Positions 52,275 through 61,123 of a stretch of 64,000 nt of DNA are shown one piece after another. Made by a program: the position numbers and the translations under genes. Numbering within the stretch: position 1 is the stretch's first letter; every line of letters begins with the position of its first letter. Below the pieces are notes generated by a model. It was not told the origin of the DNA and did not search any database. It worked only from the letters and a program-made list of their open reading frames with translations. The stretch is from positions 37,538 to 101,537 of the forward strand of contig NZ_JACHEB010000018.1 of the NCBI RefSeq assembly GCF_014201335.1. Reading direction: 5' to 3'. This DNA comes from Tunturiibacter gelidiferens (GTDB lineage Bacteria > Acidobacteriota > Terriglobia > Terriglobales > Acidobacteriaceae).

Positions 52275-52769
52275 ATGACGAAACCGCAGTCGCATGGCAA
52301 TCTAAATATTGATGATCTCGCTATCCAAGGTAGGCATCGCTTGAACGCCTCTGTCAACGAGGTCGCGCACTTCGAAAAAGTTCGTGTTTTGATTGTTGAC
52401 GATTTCGAGCCTTGGCGACGTACAGTTTGTTCCCTGCTTGAAGACTCCAGCAAAATTCAAATCGTCGGGGAAAGCTCGGACGGCATGGACGCCGTTCACC
52501 AATCCGAAAAGTTGAGACCCGACCTCGTTCTGCTGGACGTACAACTACCCAAGATGAATGGCCTTGCCGCTGCCCGATCTATTCGGGCGGCGTGTCCAAC
52601 TACGAGAATCCTGTTTCTCAGTTCATATCAAGGTATCGATATAATGCGAGAGGCGTTGAAGGTGGGCGACGGATTCGTTGTAAAAGCAGACGCCCCCCGA
52701 GACCTACTACCCATTCTCGAGGGAGTCATTCGACGCGAACCGTTTCTGCGATTTAGGTTTTTGCACTGA
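52275..52769 (+). CDS. stand-alone response regulator receiver domain
   Basis: A 164-residue protein made of a REC domain only: an N-terminal extension of about 35 residues, VRVLIVDDFEPWRRTVCSLLE (acidic pair), the phospho-acceptor Asp in LVLLDVQLPKMNGLAA, the switch Ser in RILFLSSYQG, and the Lys in GDGFVVKADAPRDLL. There is no DNA-binding domain after it, although the helix order is like NarL-type regulators, so it may be truncated or act as a single-domain phosphorelay protein. No kinase gene adjoins it. It follows the Crp-family gene on the same strand. Confidence 0.9.
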   Translation: MTKPQSHGNLNIDDLAIQGRHRLNASVNEVAHFEKVRVLIVDDFEPWRRTVCSLLEDSSKIQIVGESSDGMDAVHQSEKLRPDLVLLDVQLPKMNGLAAARSIRAACPTTRILFLSSYQGIDIMREALKVGDGFVVKADAPRDLLPILEGVIRREPFLRFRFLH

Positions 52770-52876
52770 ACAGATGGTCTCCCGCAACGTAAAGGCATGG
52801 CACTCAGGACACTCATCGACGGCCACGCTCAAAGTCGGCTTTTCGGCAACCGCGACTCTCAGTCGGTGATAACAGG

Positions 52877-53252
52877 TTAGTTGATTTCAGTCTTCGAAGA
52901 TCGGGTATCCAGGTCGACGAGCGGCCCCCCTGAGCCGGTCTGTCCCTTGAGGAGATGCTCATGTTCCTTCGTTTTCGCAAATCCTTCTGTTGCTTTCCCG
53001 GAAATCTTCCTTTCTCAGATTGCGCGTCGAGCATGTAACCTTCCCCCGCCGCCAATTCAACCCTGATAGCTCCTGAGCCTGTAAGAGCCCGTATGGGAGC
53101 AGGGCTAATCTGTGAAATTCTGATAGAACCAGAAGCCGTTTGAGCGCGAACGCCACCGGCGAGTTGAAATGCTTCGATGCTTCCGGAAGTATTGTGTCCA
53201 CCGAGCCTCTGATGTCGTCGATGCGAATACTTATTGAGAAATCTAAATGAGT
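52877..53252 (-). pseudogene. DUF4097-like (adhesin-type repeat) gene remnant
   Basis: Directly downstream of the UPF0182 stop, three frames together spell one degraded gene. Frame 1 gives DFSISIRIDDIRGSVD, frame 2 HNTSGSIEAFQLAGGVRAQT and SGSIRISQISPAPIRALTGS, and frame 3 KISGKATEGFAKTKEHEHLL and GQTGSGGPLVDLDTRSSKTE, ending at a stop at 52877. This is the pattern of DUF4097 secreted repeat proteins (SGSI/GSGxI turns). At least two frameshifts and a missing start make it a pseudogene. Its position in front of the UPF0182 stop suggests a former operon or truncated insertion. Confidence 0.8.
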
Positions 53253-56066
53253 TTACTTTCCATGGGCATTTAGGCGGGCCAGAATGCCCTTGAGCGCATC
53301 GAGCTTTAGCCCGGCTTCGCCGAGCTTGCCCGCTGCTGTGAGGCGCTGGTAATCGGCGAAATCTTTGCTCGCCTCAGAGATGAGTTCGTTGACATCCGTC
53401 GCGGGTTGGGCCGCCTCTTGGGATGCAGGCGTGGCTTGTAGCGTCTCGCTCGCGTTCAGCGATGAAACGTCTCCGCCAAAAAGGGATCTCAGTGCTGCCT
53501 CGAATGTAGTCCCGTATGCAAGCTTGTCCTGCAGCGCGAGCACAACTAGGCGCAGTTCAGGCATGGGGCTTTGCTGAGCCTGAAGGTAGATTGGCTCCGC
53601 ATACAAGAGTGCTCGTCCAGTCGGAATGACGAGCAGACTTCCGCGTAAAACGTGGGAACCTTGTTGATTCCACAGAGTCAACTGTCCCGAGAGCTGCGCA
53701 TTTTGATCGATGCGAGCTTCTATCTGTTGCGGGCCATCAATGAGCTTTGTCTTAGGAAAGTTGTAGACCACGGCTGTCCCATAGTCTGCGCCGTCGCAAC
53801 GACCGGCAATCCAGCCGATCAAGTTGTTCCGGTTGGCAGGTGTAAAGGGGAGGATCTCCACAAACTCTTCTCCTCCACCTCCCGGCAACTTCATCAGTAC
53901 GAAGTTCGGCTGCATCATCTGAACTGTCTGTTGTCCGTTACTGTCGGTGCCGGTCTCGGTCGCAACCGTCCAGAGATCCTCACGGTTGAAGAAGACCTGA
54001 GGATTCGTCATATGGTAGAGACCGTATACCACCGACTGGACCTTGAACAAATCTTCTGGGTACCGGATATGCCTGCGCAAGTCGGCGGGCATCGCCGCAC
54101 CATCCTTGAAAAGAGTTGGGAAGATGCGCCGATAAGTAGCGAGGATAGGGTCTTCAGGGTCGAAAACGTAAAGTGTCGCAGCCCCGGTATAAGCATCCAC
54201 AACGGCCTTGACGCTGTTTCGCATGTAGTTGACCGCGCTATCACCGAGGTTGTAATGGGTAGAATACGGATAATTGCTCGAGACCGTGAACGCATCCATG
54301 ATCCAGGAAAGCCGCCCATCATCGCCTACCACCATGTAGGGGTCCTGATCAAAGGTGAGGAATGGAGCAACCGCCGCCACGCGTTCGCGGATGTTGCGCC
54401 GCATGAGAAGCCTACTCTGTGAATTGACGTCGTCACTGAAGGGCAACTTCCCAAGGTCGCCGCGGTCGATTGCCAAGATGACGCGTTGCAAAAATCCGCC
54501 CAGCACAATGCCACCGGTGCCTTGATAAGACGTGAGATTGTTGTTCTGGCCCTGCGGATAATCGAACTCCTGCTGCCTTGTCTTGACATACACGTCGGTG
54601 TCGGTCAGTTCGCCAAAATAGATCTCAGGGCGCGATACGCTGAGGCCTTGCACAGTGCTCTGGACAGGCATGTTGCTCAGTAACAGCGTCGGCAATCCTT
54701 CCGCCGTGAATCCATTGACCGGATTCATCGTTACTCCGTAACCGTGGGTGTAAATCAGCTTCTCGTTAATCCAGTTACGACTGCTTACCGGGAGCTTTTC
54801 GACGTTTAGTTCTCGCGCTGCGAGCATTACCTGACGCGTCGTGCCATCGATCTTGTAGCGATCGATGTCGATGTCAGGAAAGTCGTAGTAGGTGCGGATC
54901 TCCTGAACCTGACGCAGCGTATCCTGCAAGGCGTGCCAGTCCCACAGCCGGATGTTTTGGAGAGTAGGCTGGTTGTTCGCTGGATCAGCTGCCTCTACCG
55001 TTGTCTCTGCAGGAAATTCCTGCTGTGCGAAGCGATCGAGCCCGTAAGCCTGACGGGTCATCTCAATGTTATGGGCGATAAATGGTTCCTCACGAACAAG
55101 CTCATTTGGCTTGACGATGAAGTTGCCAACGTACCATCCGACTATTCCCAGAATTACATAACAGACTGCTGCAGGAAAGATTGCACCCAGAATCCATCGA
55201 CCACGTGAGCGCCGTACCGCGTTGTAGGCTGAGACCACGGCACCAAGTGCAAGGGCTGCGCAGACGATGAGAAGTCCATAGATTGTGACGTGAGCGTCGG
55301 TGTATGTGATGCCGTCAAAGATCGTGTGATGTTCAAGCAAGAGCTGGAACCGGCCCACATACAAATTCATACCGAGGACGAGCAGAAGGAATGCAACCGT
55401 AATCGAGAGTCCACGCCACGGTGACGGGCCGTACGTAATTTGCCGCTTGGCAAGGGAACGGGCACCACTCGTAATAATGAGGAACAGCACAGCTACAGCA
55501 CAGATCGCAACCGCTAGCGTGAGAAGCCAACTATTGACGAGTTGCCATGCGGGTAAAGTGAATAAAAAGAAATTCAGCGGCTTACCAAAGATAGGGTCAG
55601 CAACCCCGCCAGGTGCAGCATGCGGCGCGTACCAAAATAGCGCTAGTATCGGCCAGTCCGCCATCAACCCCAAGCCAGTCACGCAGGCAATGACAAGGGA
55701 GAGGCAAAGTGAGATGAAGCGCAGAGTCGGCTGGATCGCAAGGTTGATTGGTTGTCCCGCGATAACGATGGCGTGAGCTGTTGGCAGATCGTCCTCATGC
55801 GACCGTCGAATAGCCGAAAACGCTCCGTACAGAATCAGAAATGTGACCCCTGCAAAAATCGTGAAGTCCGCAATCTGCAACCCTACCGATTTCCAAAATA
55901 CCTCGCCGAATCCAAGGGACCGGAACCAGAGGAGGTCGACCCAATAAGACAACCCGATCCGACCACAGACGAAAACGCCTACAGCTAAAGCGGTCAAGAA
56001 AATGATGATTCTGCGACGTCGGTTCGTGGAGCTTTGATGCTGCGACGATTCTATGAAATCCGGCAA
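53253..56066 (-). CDS. UPF0182 family membrane protein
   Basis: A 937-residue protein with seven to nine hydrophobic helices in the first 350 residues (IIIFLTALAVGVFVCGRIGL, LWFRSLGFGEVFWKSVGLQI), then a large extracytoplasmic part with conserved stretches RIDQ and FEAALRSLFG. The segment IRLWDWHALQDTLRQVQEIRTYYDFPDID is the UPF0182 family signature. The C-terminal 60 residues are Ala/Glu-rich. Function is unknown for the whole family; it is widespread in high-GC Gram-positives, cyanobacteria and acidobacteria. The gene is intact and solitary on the minus strand. Confidence 0.92.
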   Translation of the reverse strand: MPDFIESSQHQSSTNRRRRIIIFLTALAVGVFVCGRIGLSYWVDLLWFRSLGFGEVFWKSVGLQIADFTIFAGVTFLILYGAFSAIRRSHEDDLPTAHAIVIAGQPINLAIQPTLRFISLCLSLVIACVTGLGLMADWPILALFWYAPHAAPGGVADPIFGKPLNFFLFTLPAWQLVNSWLLTLAVAICAVAVLFLIITSGARSLAKRQITYGPSPWRGLSITVAFLLLVLGMNLYVGRFQLLLEHHTIFDGITYTDAHVTIYGLLIVCAALALGAVVSAYNAVRRSRGRWILGAIFPAAVCYVILGIVGWYVGNFIVKPNELVREEPFIAHNIEMTRQAYGLDRFAQQEFPAETTVEAADPANNQPTLQNIRLWDWHALQDTLRQVQEIRTYYDFPDIDIDRYKIDGTTRQVMLAARELNVEKLPVSSRNWINEKLIYTHGYGVTMNPVNGFTAEGLPTLLLSNMPVQSTVQGLSVSRPEIYFGELTDTDVYVKTRQQEFDYPQGQNNNLTSYQGTGGIVLGGFLQRVILAIDRGDLGKLPFSDDVNSQSRLLMRRNIRERVAAVAPFLTFDQDPYMVVGDDGRLSWIMDAFTVSSNYPYSTHYNLGDSAVNYMRNSVKAVVDAYTGAATLYVFDPEDPILATYRRIFPTLFKDGAAMPADLRRHIRYPEDLFKVQSVVYGLYHMTNPQVFFNREDLWTVATETGTDSNGQQTVQMMQPNFVLMKLPGGGGEEFVEILPFTPANRNNLIGWIAGRCDGADYGTAVVYNFPKTKLIDGPQQIEARIDQNAQLSGQLTLWNQQGSHVLRGSLLVIPTGRALLYAEPIYLQAQQSPMPELRLVVLALQDKLAYGTTFEAALRSLFGGDVSSLNASETLQATPASQEAAQPATDVNELISEASKDFADYQRLTAAGKLGEAGLKLDALKGILARLNAHGK

Positions 56067-56582
56067 TTTGCCCCCGTACTCGGTCGTTATTGAGCGATCC
56101 TCTGATTGTAGGCCCCCTAAAAAGGCGGGCCCGCAGGTAGAGCCGCCCTTTATCGCACGGATGTCCGCGGTCCGGCACGTCCAGCGAGAGACTCTACGCG
56201 TCGCTCAGGTCGAGAAACTAACGAAAAATTCCATTCGGAACTCTATCGTCAGTTGGATATCAGGCTAATGCCCTCATTCAAATCTCTTACTAAACACAAG
56301 TCGACGTATCGATACCAAAGAAGAGCGTTTAAAACCCTTCGCAACCGATCGTCACTCTCATGGCATCCGATGCAGATGTGCTGGTTCCCGAGTCAATACG
56401 TGAATTCCGACTAATTAAAGATGAACACGCGGTGGGAGTCTTCTTACGATGAAATGACATCTCTCAGACAATCTAATTGACTCCAATCGTTATCATGAAG
56501 CGCAGAGCACTCCGGGACAACTTCTGTGTTGCGAATACCGTCTCGGCGGTTAGAGCTTGTGCACTAAACCAATAGGTGGCCA
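56067..56582. other. intergenic stretch with a DUF2062-derived fragment
   Basis: No gene is supported. It contains the region upstream of UPF0182 and a short copy of DUF2062 coding sequence (listed next). Confidence 0.5.
56335..56410 (+). pseudogene. fragment of a DUF2062-type gene (duplicated)
   Basis: About 75 bases here match the coding sequence of the DUF2062 gene at 49463-50137 (around 49585-49660) with a few changes. It reads ATGGCATCCGATGCAGATGT, then GCTGGTTCCCGAGTCAATAC. Homology stops abruptly at both ends (near CTTCGCAACCGA and GTGAATTCCG). The copy is in the plus orientation and no frame extends from it. Confidence 0.75.
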
Positions 56583-57374
56583 ATGCGCCGCATGTTTTTC
56601 TTCGAAATTCACGATCAATCTTGGTTCCCAGTCAACTTACGAAACCTGGTAACGGATGGGCTTCAATCGTTCTGGAGGTTGAGCAATTCCTACAAGCCGA
56701 TCGTTCCACGCTTAAGAGACGCGCTCGCGAATGCCGGGACGAAAGTTGTCCTCGATCTCTGTTCTGGCGGAGGCGGCCCCTGGTTTCAACTAGTACGCGA
56801 CTTCGAAAAAGAAAATTGCAAAATCAGTGTCTGCCTGACGGATATGTATCCCAATCAGCAGGCATTCGAGAAAGCAGCTTCGGGCTCCAGCCTAATCGAC
56901 TTTGACAGTAGGCCAGTATCTGCTATCGAAGTTCCGCCGGACATTCCCGGTTTTAGGACAATCTTTTCATCTTTTCACCACTTTTCCCCCGACGATGCGC
57001 AGAGCATCCTCAGTAGTGCAGTGGAGAGTGGCAAGGGAATCGCTATCTTCGAAACCGCGCGACGGAACCTAAAGATAATGTCAATAGTCTGTTGTCTTCC
57101 TTTCCTGATCCTATTACTTACGCCGTGGATCCGCCCCTTCCGTTGGTCTCGATTAGTTTTGACTTACATAATCCCTATCGTGCCTTTTGTTCTTTGGTTT
57201 GACGGATTGATGTCGTGCTTGCGCAGCTATTCCCACCAAGAGCTGAGTGAGATGGTGGGCAACCTGACGGATAAAAGCTATTACTGGCAGGTGGGGACCC
57301 AAGACGACGGTTTCTTGCCAGTAACCTTTCTGATCGGCTATCCAACAACCAAAGCAATGCTCTCTAGCGTCTGA
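56583..57374 (+). CDS. class I SAM-dependent methyltransferase-like membrane-associated protein
   Basis: A 263-residue protein. The SAM motif I is seen in KVVLDLCSGGGGPWFQLVRD, with motif II-like VCLTDMYPNQQAFEKA and a post-motif IFSSFHHFSPDDAQSILSSA (the HHFS element as in some methyltransferases). Residues 160-200 form two hydrophobic helices (IMSIVCCLPFLILLLTPWIR, LVLTYIIPIVPFVLWFDGLM). So the enzyme seems to have its C-terminal part in the membrane; substrate unknown. It stands alone in the plus direction between a DUF2062 fragment and a permease remnant. Confidence 0.75.
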   Translation: MRRMFFFEIHDQSWFPVNLRNLVTDGLQSFWRLSNSYKPIVPRLRDALANAGTKVVLDLCSGGGGPWFQLVRDFEKENCKISVCLTDMYPNQQAFEKAASGSSLIDFDSRPVSAIEVPPDIPGFRTIFSSFHHFSPDDAQSILSSAVESGKGIAIFETARRNLKIMSIVCCLPFLILLLTPWIRPFRWSRLVLTYIIPIVPFVLWFDGLMSCLRSYSHQELSEMVGNLTDKSYYWQVGTQDDGFLPVTFLIGYPTTKAMLSSV

Positions 57375-57476
57375 GAGTCGCTCGGAATAGGATTCCTTCG
57401 AGACTAGACACCCCGGCGCGTGTATCAGGGAGGTCGAAGTTAATCAATGTAGACCCTTTTAAGAAAACCGAGAGTT

Positions 57477-57752
57477 TTGCAGTTGCAGGACTTTAAGGAA
57501 TTATTCCTTTTGGTGGCACAACGGTCTCATGAGGTCGGCGCCCGCCTGGCGTTGGGAGCAGACAGGAGTGCCATCCTACGCCTGGTGATGGGACGAAGTC
57601 TGAAGTTGACTATCGCGGGGGCAGCTGTTGGTCTTATGTTCGCTCTGCTGGCTACGCGCCTACTCTCATATCTTTTTTCGGCGTTTGCGCTCACGTTTAG
57701 CGTTGCCGCGGGGCTAGGGCCCCCCGAATGCCTATCCATGAACGCTCGGTGA
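57477..57752 (+). pseudogene. C-terminal fragment of a MacB/FtsX-type ABC permease
   Basis: 91 residues remain: LLVAQRSHEVGARLALGADR, then LRLVMGRSLKLTIAGAAVGL and LLATRLLSYLFSAF. This is the last part of the FtsX/MacB permease fold, common in acidobacterial orphan duplicated permeases. Everything N-terminal is missing, and the end diverges from the family. The upstream 100 bases have no further match. Confidence 0.78.
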
Positions 57753-57801
57753 AGTGCGCTGGCACTCTATCACTCATCCATCTTCAGACCCCTTAGTGCG
57801 C

Positions 57802-58779
57802 TCAGGCAACATAGACGAGGAACTCTGGCATGTCCGGGAGATCGTCAATGAAAGTCCCCTTTTTTTTCCCTTTGGAGGAAAAGCGCCGCACTCGTTGCTT
57901 CTTCCGCTCGGCCACGTAAAAATCGCCGTCGGGACCGACCGCGAAGCCGGAGGGGGCGTCGAGCTTCCCGTCGATCACTATGCGGCCTTCAAGGTCGCCC
58001 TTCGGTGGTGTGGACGTCAGGTCCAGCGCGAGAATGCTGCCGCTGCCCGAGGCACCGATGTAAAGCGTCTCCCCATGCAGGATTAGGTGCACGGGAGCCC
58101 TGAGCGAGCGCCCCGCGATGCGGGCCATCAACTCCCCCGATTGCACATTGAAGACCTTCACCGCGTCGGCTGCTTCATCCGCCACGTATAGATTATTGCG
58201 GTGCACGACGATGCCGCGCACCGAATGCCGAGGCTTGCCGCGCTTGTCGAGCACCACCTTAAGGCCAAGCGGCGCCGGCACGTCGAGTGACGTGCGTCCA
58301 CCATACTCGGGGAGGCTCCCATGGCTTGACGCGACGAGCGTGCCGGGAAGAAACTGCCCGTTGGGATAGTGCTTGCGGAGGTGCGCAGCGACCGATGCGG
58401 GTTTGCGAGTCTTCGGTACAAGTGACACCACGGTGTTGGTGTCCTGACAGGAGATGTAGATATGACCATCGTCCCCCAGAGCCACATCGAAGGGGTGCAC
58501 CATAGCCGCAATCTGCTCGGTCTTTGCGAGGACCTCTTCGAAGTGGAAGGTGTCCCTATGGCGGTGATAGCGCGCAATGTGGCTATCCTGGCGCCACGCA
58601 TTCGCGATGTAGAGATCCTCGCCCAGCAACACGAAGCCGCGCGCGATGTGTAACGGATGCGCGGCCGGCGACGGATCGAGCAGCAGCGGATGCGTCTTGC
58701 GCGGAGAGCCGTTGTCTTCAAAGACGCCGATATTATCAACTCCGTGCCCCGATTCACCCCGATAGCTGATCCACCACAT
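57802..58779 (-). CDS. beta-propeller (NHL/SMP-30-like) protein
   Basis: A 325-residue protein of about six blade-like repeats: ARGFVLLGEDLYIANAWRQD, HPFDVALGDDGHIYISCQDTN, GIVVHRNNLYVADEAADAVKVFN, HLILHGETLYIGASGSG and GFAVGPDGDFYVAERKKQRV, each with the hydrophobic-strand/YVA pattern of NHL-type propellers. There is no signal peptide, and the C-terminus is basic (RRFSSKGKKKGTFIDD). Members are lactonases, binding proteins or enzyme scaffolds, so the function is open. It is convergent with the permease remnant. Confidence 0.85.
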   Translation of the reverse strand: MWWISYRGESGHGVDNIGVFEDNGSPRKTHPLLLDPSPAAHPLHIARGFVLLGEDLYIANAWRQDSHIARYHRHRDTFHFEEVLAKTEQIAAMVHPFDVALGDDGHIYISCQDTNTVVSLVPKTRKPASVAAHLRKHYPNGQFLPGTLVASSHGSLPEYGGRTSLDVPAPLGLKVVLDKRGKPRHSVRGIVVHRNNLYVADEAADAVKVFNVQSGELMARIAGRSLRAPVHLILHGETLYIGASGSGSILALDLTSTPPKGDLEGRIVIDGKLDAPSGFAVGPDGDFYVAERKKQRVRRFSSKGKKKGTFIDDLPDMPEFLVYVA

Positions 58780-58879
58780 GACTTTTTCCTTCCAAGCACG
58801 ACTGCACGGACCTATTCGTCCAAATTACCCTTTAAATCCGCCTTCTTGAAATTTCTCATTAGCGGGAGGAAAGTATGAT

Positions 58880-59161
58880 CTATACCCGATCAAATAATCG
58901 ATCGATATCCTCCACACTCCGCAGAATCGAAAGCTGACTTGCGTTCCGCGGATCGCAAACGGTCACTCCGTCCATACACGACACGCCAATTACTGCAAAC
59001 ACGTCGCCCGAATGTTCCTTGTTGCGGCGTTTGATGGTTTTCTTCAGCTTCGCCAGCGCAAGCAAAGCGTGTCTTCCCTTGAGCTTCTTCTGACATTTTC
59101 GGCAGGAAAGAATAATCTGCCCTTCCCAAGCAGCTTGACAGGTTTTGAGTGTATTTGCCAT
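58880..59161 (-). CDS. small protein with Cys pair, possibly ferredoxin- or thioredoxin-like
   Basis: A 93-residue protein with an N-terminal CxxC (GQIILSCRKCQKKLKG) and two further Cys near the middle (VFAVIGVSCMDGVTVCDP). The pattern strand-CxxC-helix, then VSCMDG-type loop is like thioredoxin-like [2Fe-2S] ferredoxins or predicted metal-binding proteins (DUF1636-type). The Lys-rich helix KLKKTIKRRNKEHSG is unusual for those. No partner gene is near; the assignment is tentative. Confidence 0.6.
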   Translation of the reverse strand: MANTLKTCQAAWEGQIILSCRKCQKKLKGRHALLALAKLKKTIKRRNKEHSGDVFAVIGVSCMDGVTVCDPRNASQLSILRSVEDIDRLFDRV

Positions 59162-59193
59162 TCTGCCGAATTAAATGCAGATCTCCTATGATC

Positions 59194-59358
59194 TCAGTTC
59201 GAACTCGTCGCGTTCCTTGCTGCCTTTACCGCCGCGCTGTGAATGGAACCCGCCACCGTCTGATCCACTAGACCACCGCCGACGCCATGTTTCATGGCCT
59301 TCTTTGCGGCTTTATCAATCGCATTCAACGCCTTCCTCTCAGATTCTTTCTTTGCCAT
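59194..59358 (-). CDS. short Lys/Ala-rich protein
   Basis: A 54-residue protein. ATG at 59358 follows a GAGGT site. It reads MAKKESERKALNAIDKAAKK then MKHGVGGGLVDQTVAGSIHS, a basic helix and a Gly-rich turn. It is the middle of three small basic minus-strand genes. Function unknown. Confidence 0.6.
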   Translation of the reverse strand: MAKKESERKALNAIDKAAKKAMKHGVGGGLVDQTVAGSIHSAAVKAARNATSSN

Positions 59359-59473
59359 TACGCAATACCTCAACAGGCAGTTTGGCCGCAATTGGGAATG
59401 GTACAGCGGCACCCTTTCGTTGTTTCCGTTGCAGCGGCTGAGGCTACGCAATGATGGGAACGCCTCACAATTA

Positions 59474-59827
59474 TTACCGCGATTGGGCCGCCCTCTTTGC
59501 AGGCTTCTTTGCCGCTGAGTTCGCGGGCTTTTTAGTTGGAGTCTTCTTGGCAGCAGCTCTCGTAGCAACCTTCTTCGCAGGCTCTTTCTTCCCAGCTCTC
59601 TTGGTCACGGTTTTCTTCGTGGCCTTTTTCGGCAATGTCCTTTTAGCCGCTTTTTTCGCCACGATCCTCTTCACTGCCTGCTTGGCAGGTGCCTTCTTCA
59701 AAACCTCCGTCACCGTGGTCACGGCCGCCCCAACTGCCGCTTTGATGGCGCCTGCCACATCTGATGCCATCGCCATTCCTACCCCAACTGTCTCCCCTGC
59801 CTTATCCACTATCGTTTTCTCAGCCAT
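59474..59827 (-). CDS. histone H1-like Lys/Ala-rich protein
   Basis: A 117-residue protein. Residues 1-45 are a neutral helical start (MAEKTIVDKAGETVGVGMAM), and the rest is a run of AKK/AAKR/TKK repeats (e.g. KKAPAKQAVKRIVAKKAAKR, KKTPTKKPANSAAKKPAKRA), as in bacterial histone H1-like or HupB-tail proteins. It very likely binds DNA non-specifically and may compact it. It is next to another small basic gene, and both are on the minus strand. Confidence 0.8.
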   Translation of the reverse strand: MAEKTIVDKAGETVGVGMAMASDVAGAIKAAVGAAVTTVTEVLKKAPAKQAVKRIVAKKAAKRTLPKKATKKTVTKRAGKKEPAKKVATRAAAKKTPTKKPANSAAKKPAKRAAQSR

Positions 59828-60128
59828 TCAGACCCCTCAATCTTTGTGTTCCTATGCAGTCACGAATTGTAGAGGCATATCGAACTAATCGCACAAGTCT
59901 TTTGTCTTCCCATTAGAGGCCGGCCGCTAACCATCGTGTTCCTGCCGTACGACTTCCAAGAACAACTGCTAGTGCATCTTCCTGCGCTACGCGCAAAGCG
60001 ACGTAACCAAGCCTCCTGAGGGACTCCGTCCCTGGCGCCTGACAAGGAGTGTCCCCAGTCTTCCGCGCTGCGCTTGTGCAGACCGGCCCTCGGCCGCCTT
60101 TTTCGTTTCGCTACCGCTTCTCTCAAGG
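59828..60128. other. about 300 bases without a gene
   Basis: The interval ends where the ArdC-like remnant begins. Frames here are short and no domain is recognised, although the last bases (frame ending SLKGE) may be the broken upstream part of that gene. Confidence 0.4.
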
Positions 60129-60794
60129 GTGAGAGATATCCGCATTCTGGTCCCGATGATTCGGGTTCGTCGCAAGAAGGAAGCCGAGAAGGACATTACC
60201 AAACAGAACCATCCCGTACTGGTCGGCTTTCGCCCTGCTTATGTCTTCGACGTGAGCCAGACCGAAGGCACACCGCTCCCCGATCTCTCAGTGCGGGTGA
60301 GGGGTGAAGTAGGCGAGTACCGAGAACGCCTCATCGACTTTCTGATGGCGCAGGGGATGGAGCTTGAGTTCAACAAGAGCATCACCCCGGCGCTTGGCAT
60401 GAGCTATGGAGGCTGCATCGCGATTCTTCCCGGACAGCCAGCAGCTGAAGAGTTCAGCACGATGGTCCATAAACTTGCCCATGAGATGCTTCATAAGGCA
60501 GAGCGGAGAATAGCGGCCACCAAGACGATACGCGAGACGGAAGCCGAGGCCGTCGCCTTCGTTGTTTCGCAAACCATAGGCCTTGACGCTGGCCACGCCT
60601 CAGCCGACTACATCCAGCGCTACCACGGCAACGCCGCTCTTCTGGCCGAGAGCCTGGAAGTCATCCGGCGCACCTCGTCCTTGATTCTCTCCGCCATCGA
60701 GACACCAGCCAGTACTGCGGAGACAGACCGAGACAGAAACCGACTACGAACCTGCACTGGCGCAGGCCAGCTAACAAGTTCTTCTCCTTCGTGA
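60129..60794 (+). pseudogene. ArdC-like antirestriction protein, C-terminal part with broken N-terminus
   Basis: The open frame starts at GTG 60129 and gives 221 residues. It contains DVSQTEGTPLPDL, ALGMSYGGCIAILPGQPAAE, the metallopeptidase motif VHKLAHEMLHKAERRI (HExxH-type) and ADYIQRYHGNAALLAESL, the C-terminal half of ArdC-like proteins of plasmids and conjugative elements. The N-terminal ssDNA-binding domain is absent; a matching segment (SLKGE) is in another frame just upstream, so a frameshift has cut the gene near 60128. The last 40 residues are low complexity. A sign of a decayed mobile element. Confidence 0.75.
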
Positions 60795-61123
60795 GGGCGG
60801 ACGGCTCAGACCGTCCCGCTCAGACCGCGCCACATGTAGATGCCCTCCTTGGGCGGGATGCAGAATAGCAGCGCATTCGAGTACCAGTCATGTCAGCGCA
60901 GTCATTTCTTCGTGGCGTCGTTACTATCGCCCCTAACGCGTTTGAGGACGTCGCAGAACAGCTTGCCGCCAACGACGAGAGCAACGAGCAGACCTTAGAG
61001 AAGATTTTATTATCCTCATTCAGTCGGAGGCTAGCCCTGCAATCTGTGATCCCTCGTCTCGCTTTTGAATCCTCCTCTTCCGGCCCGCGTCTAACTCTTG
61101 CGAACCAACATAAGGAGACACGG

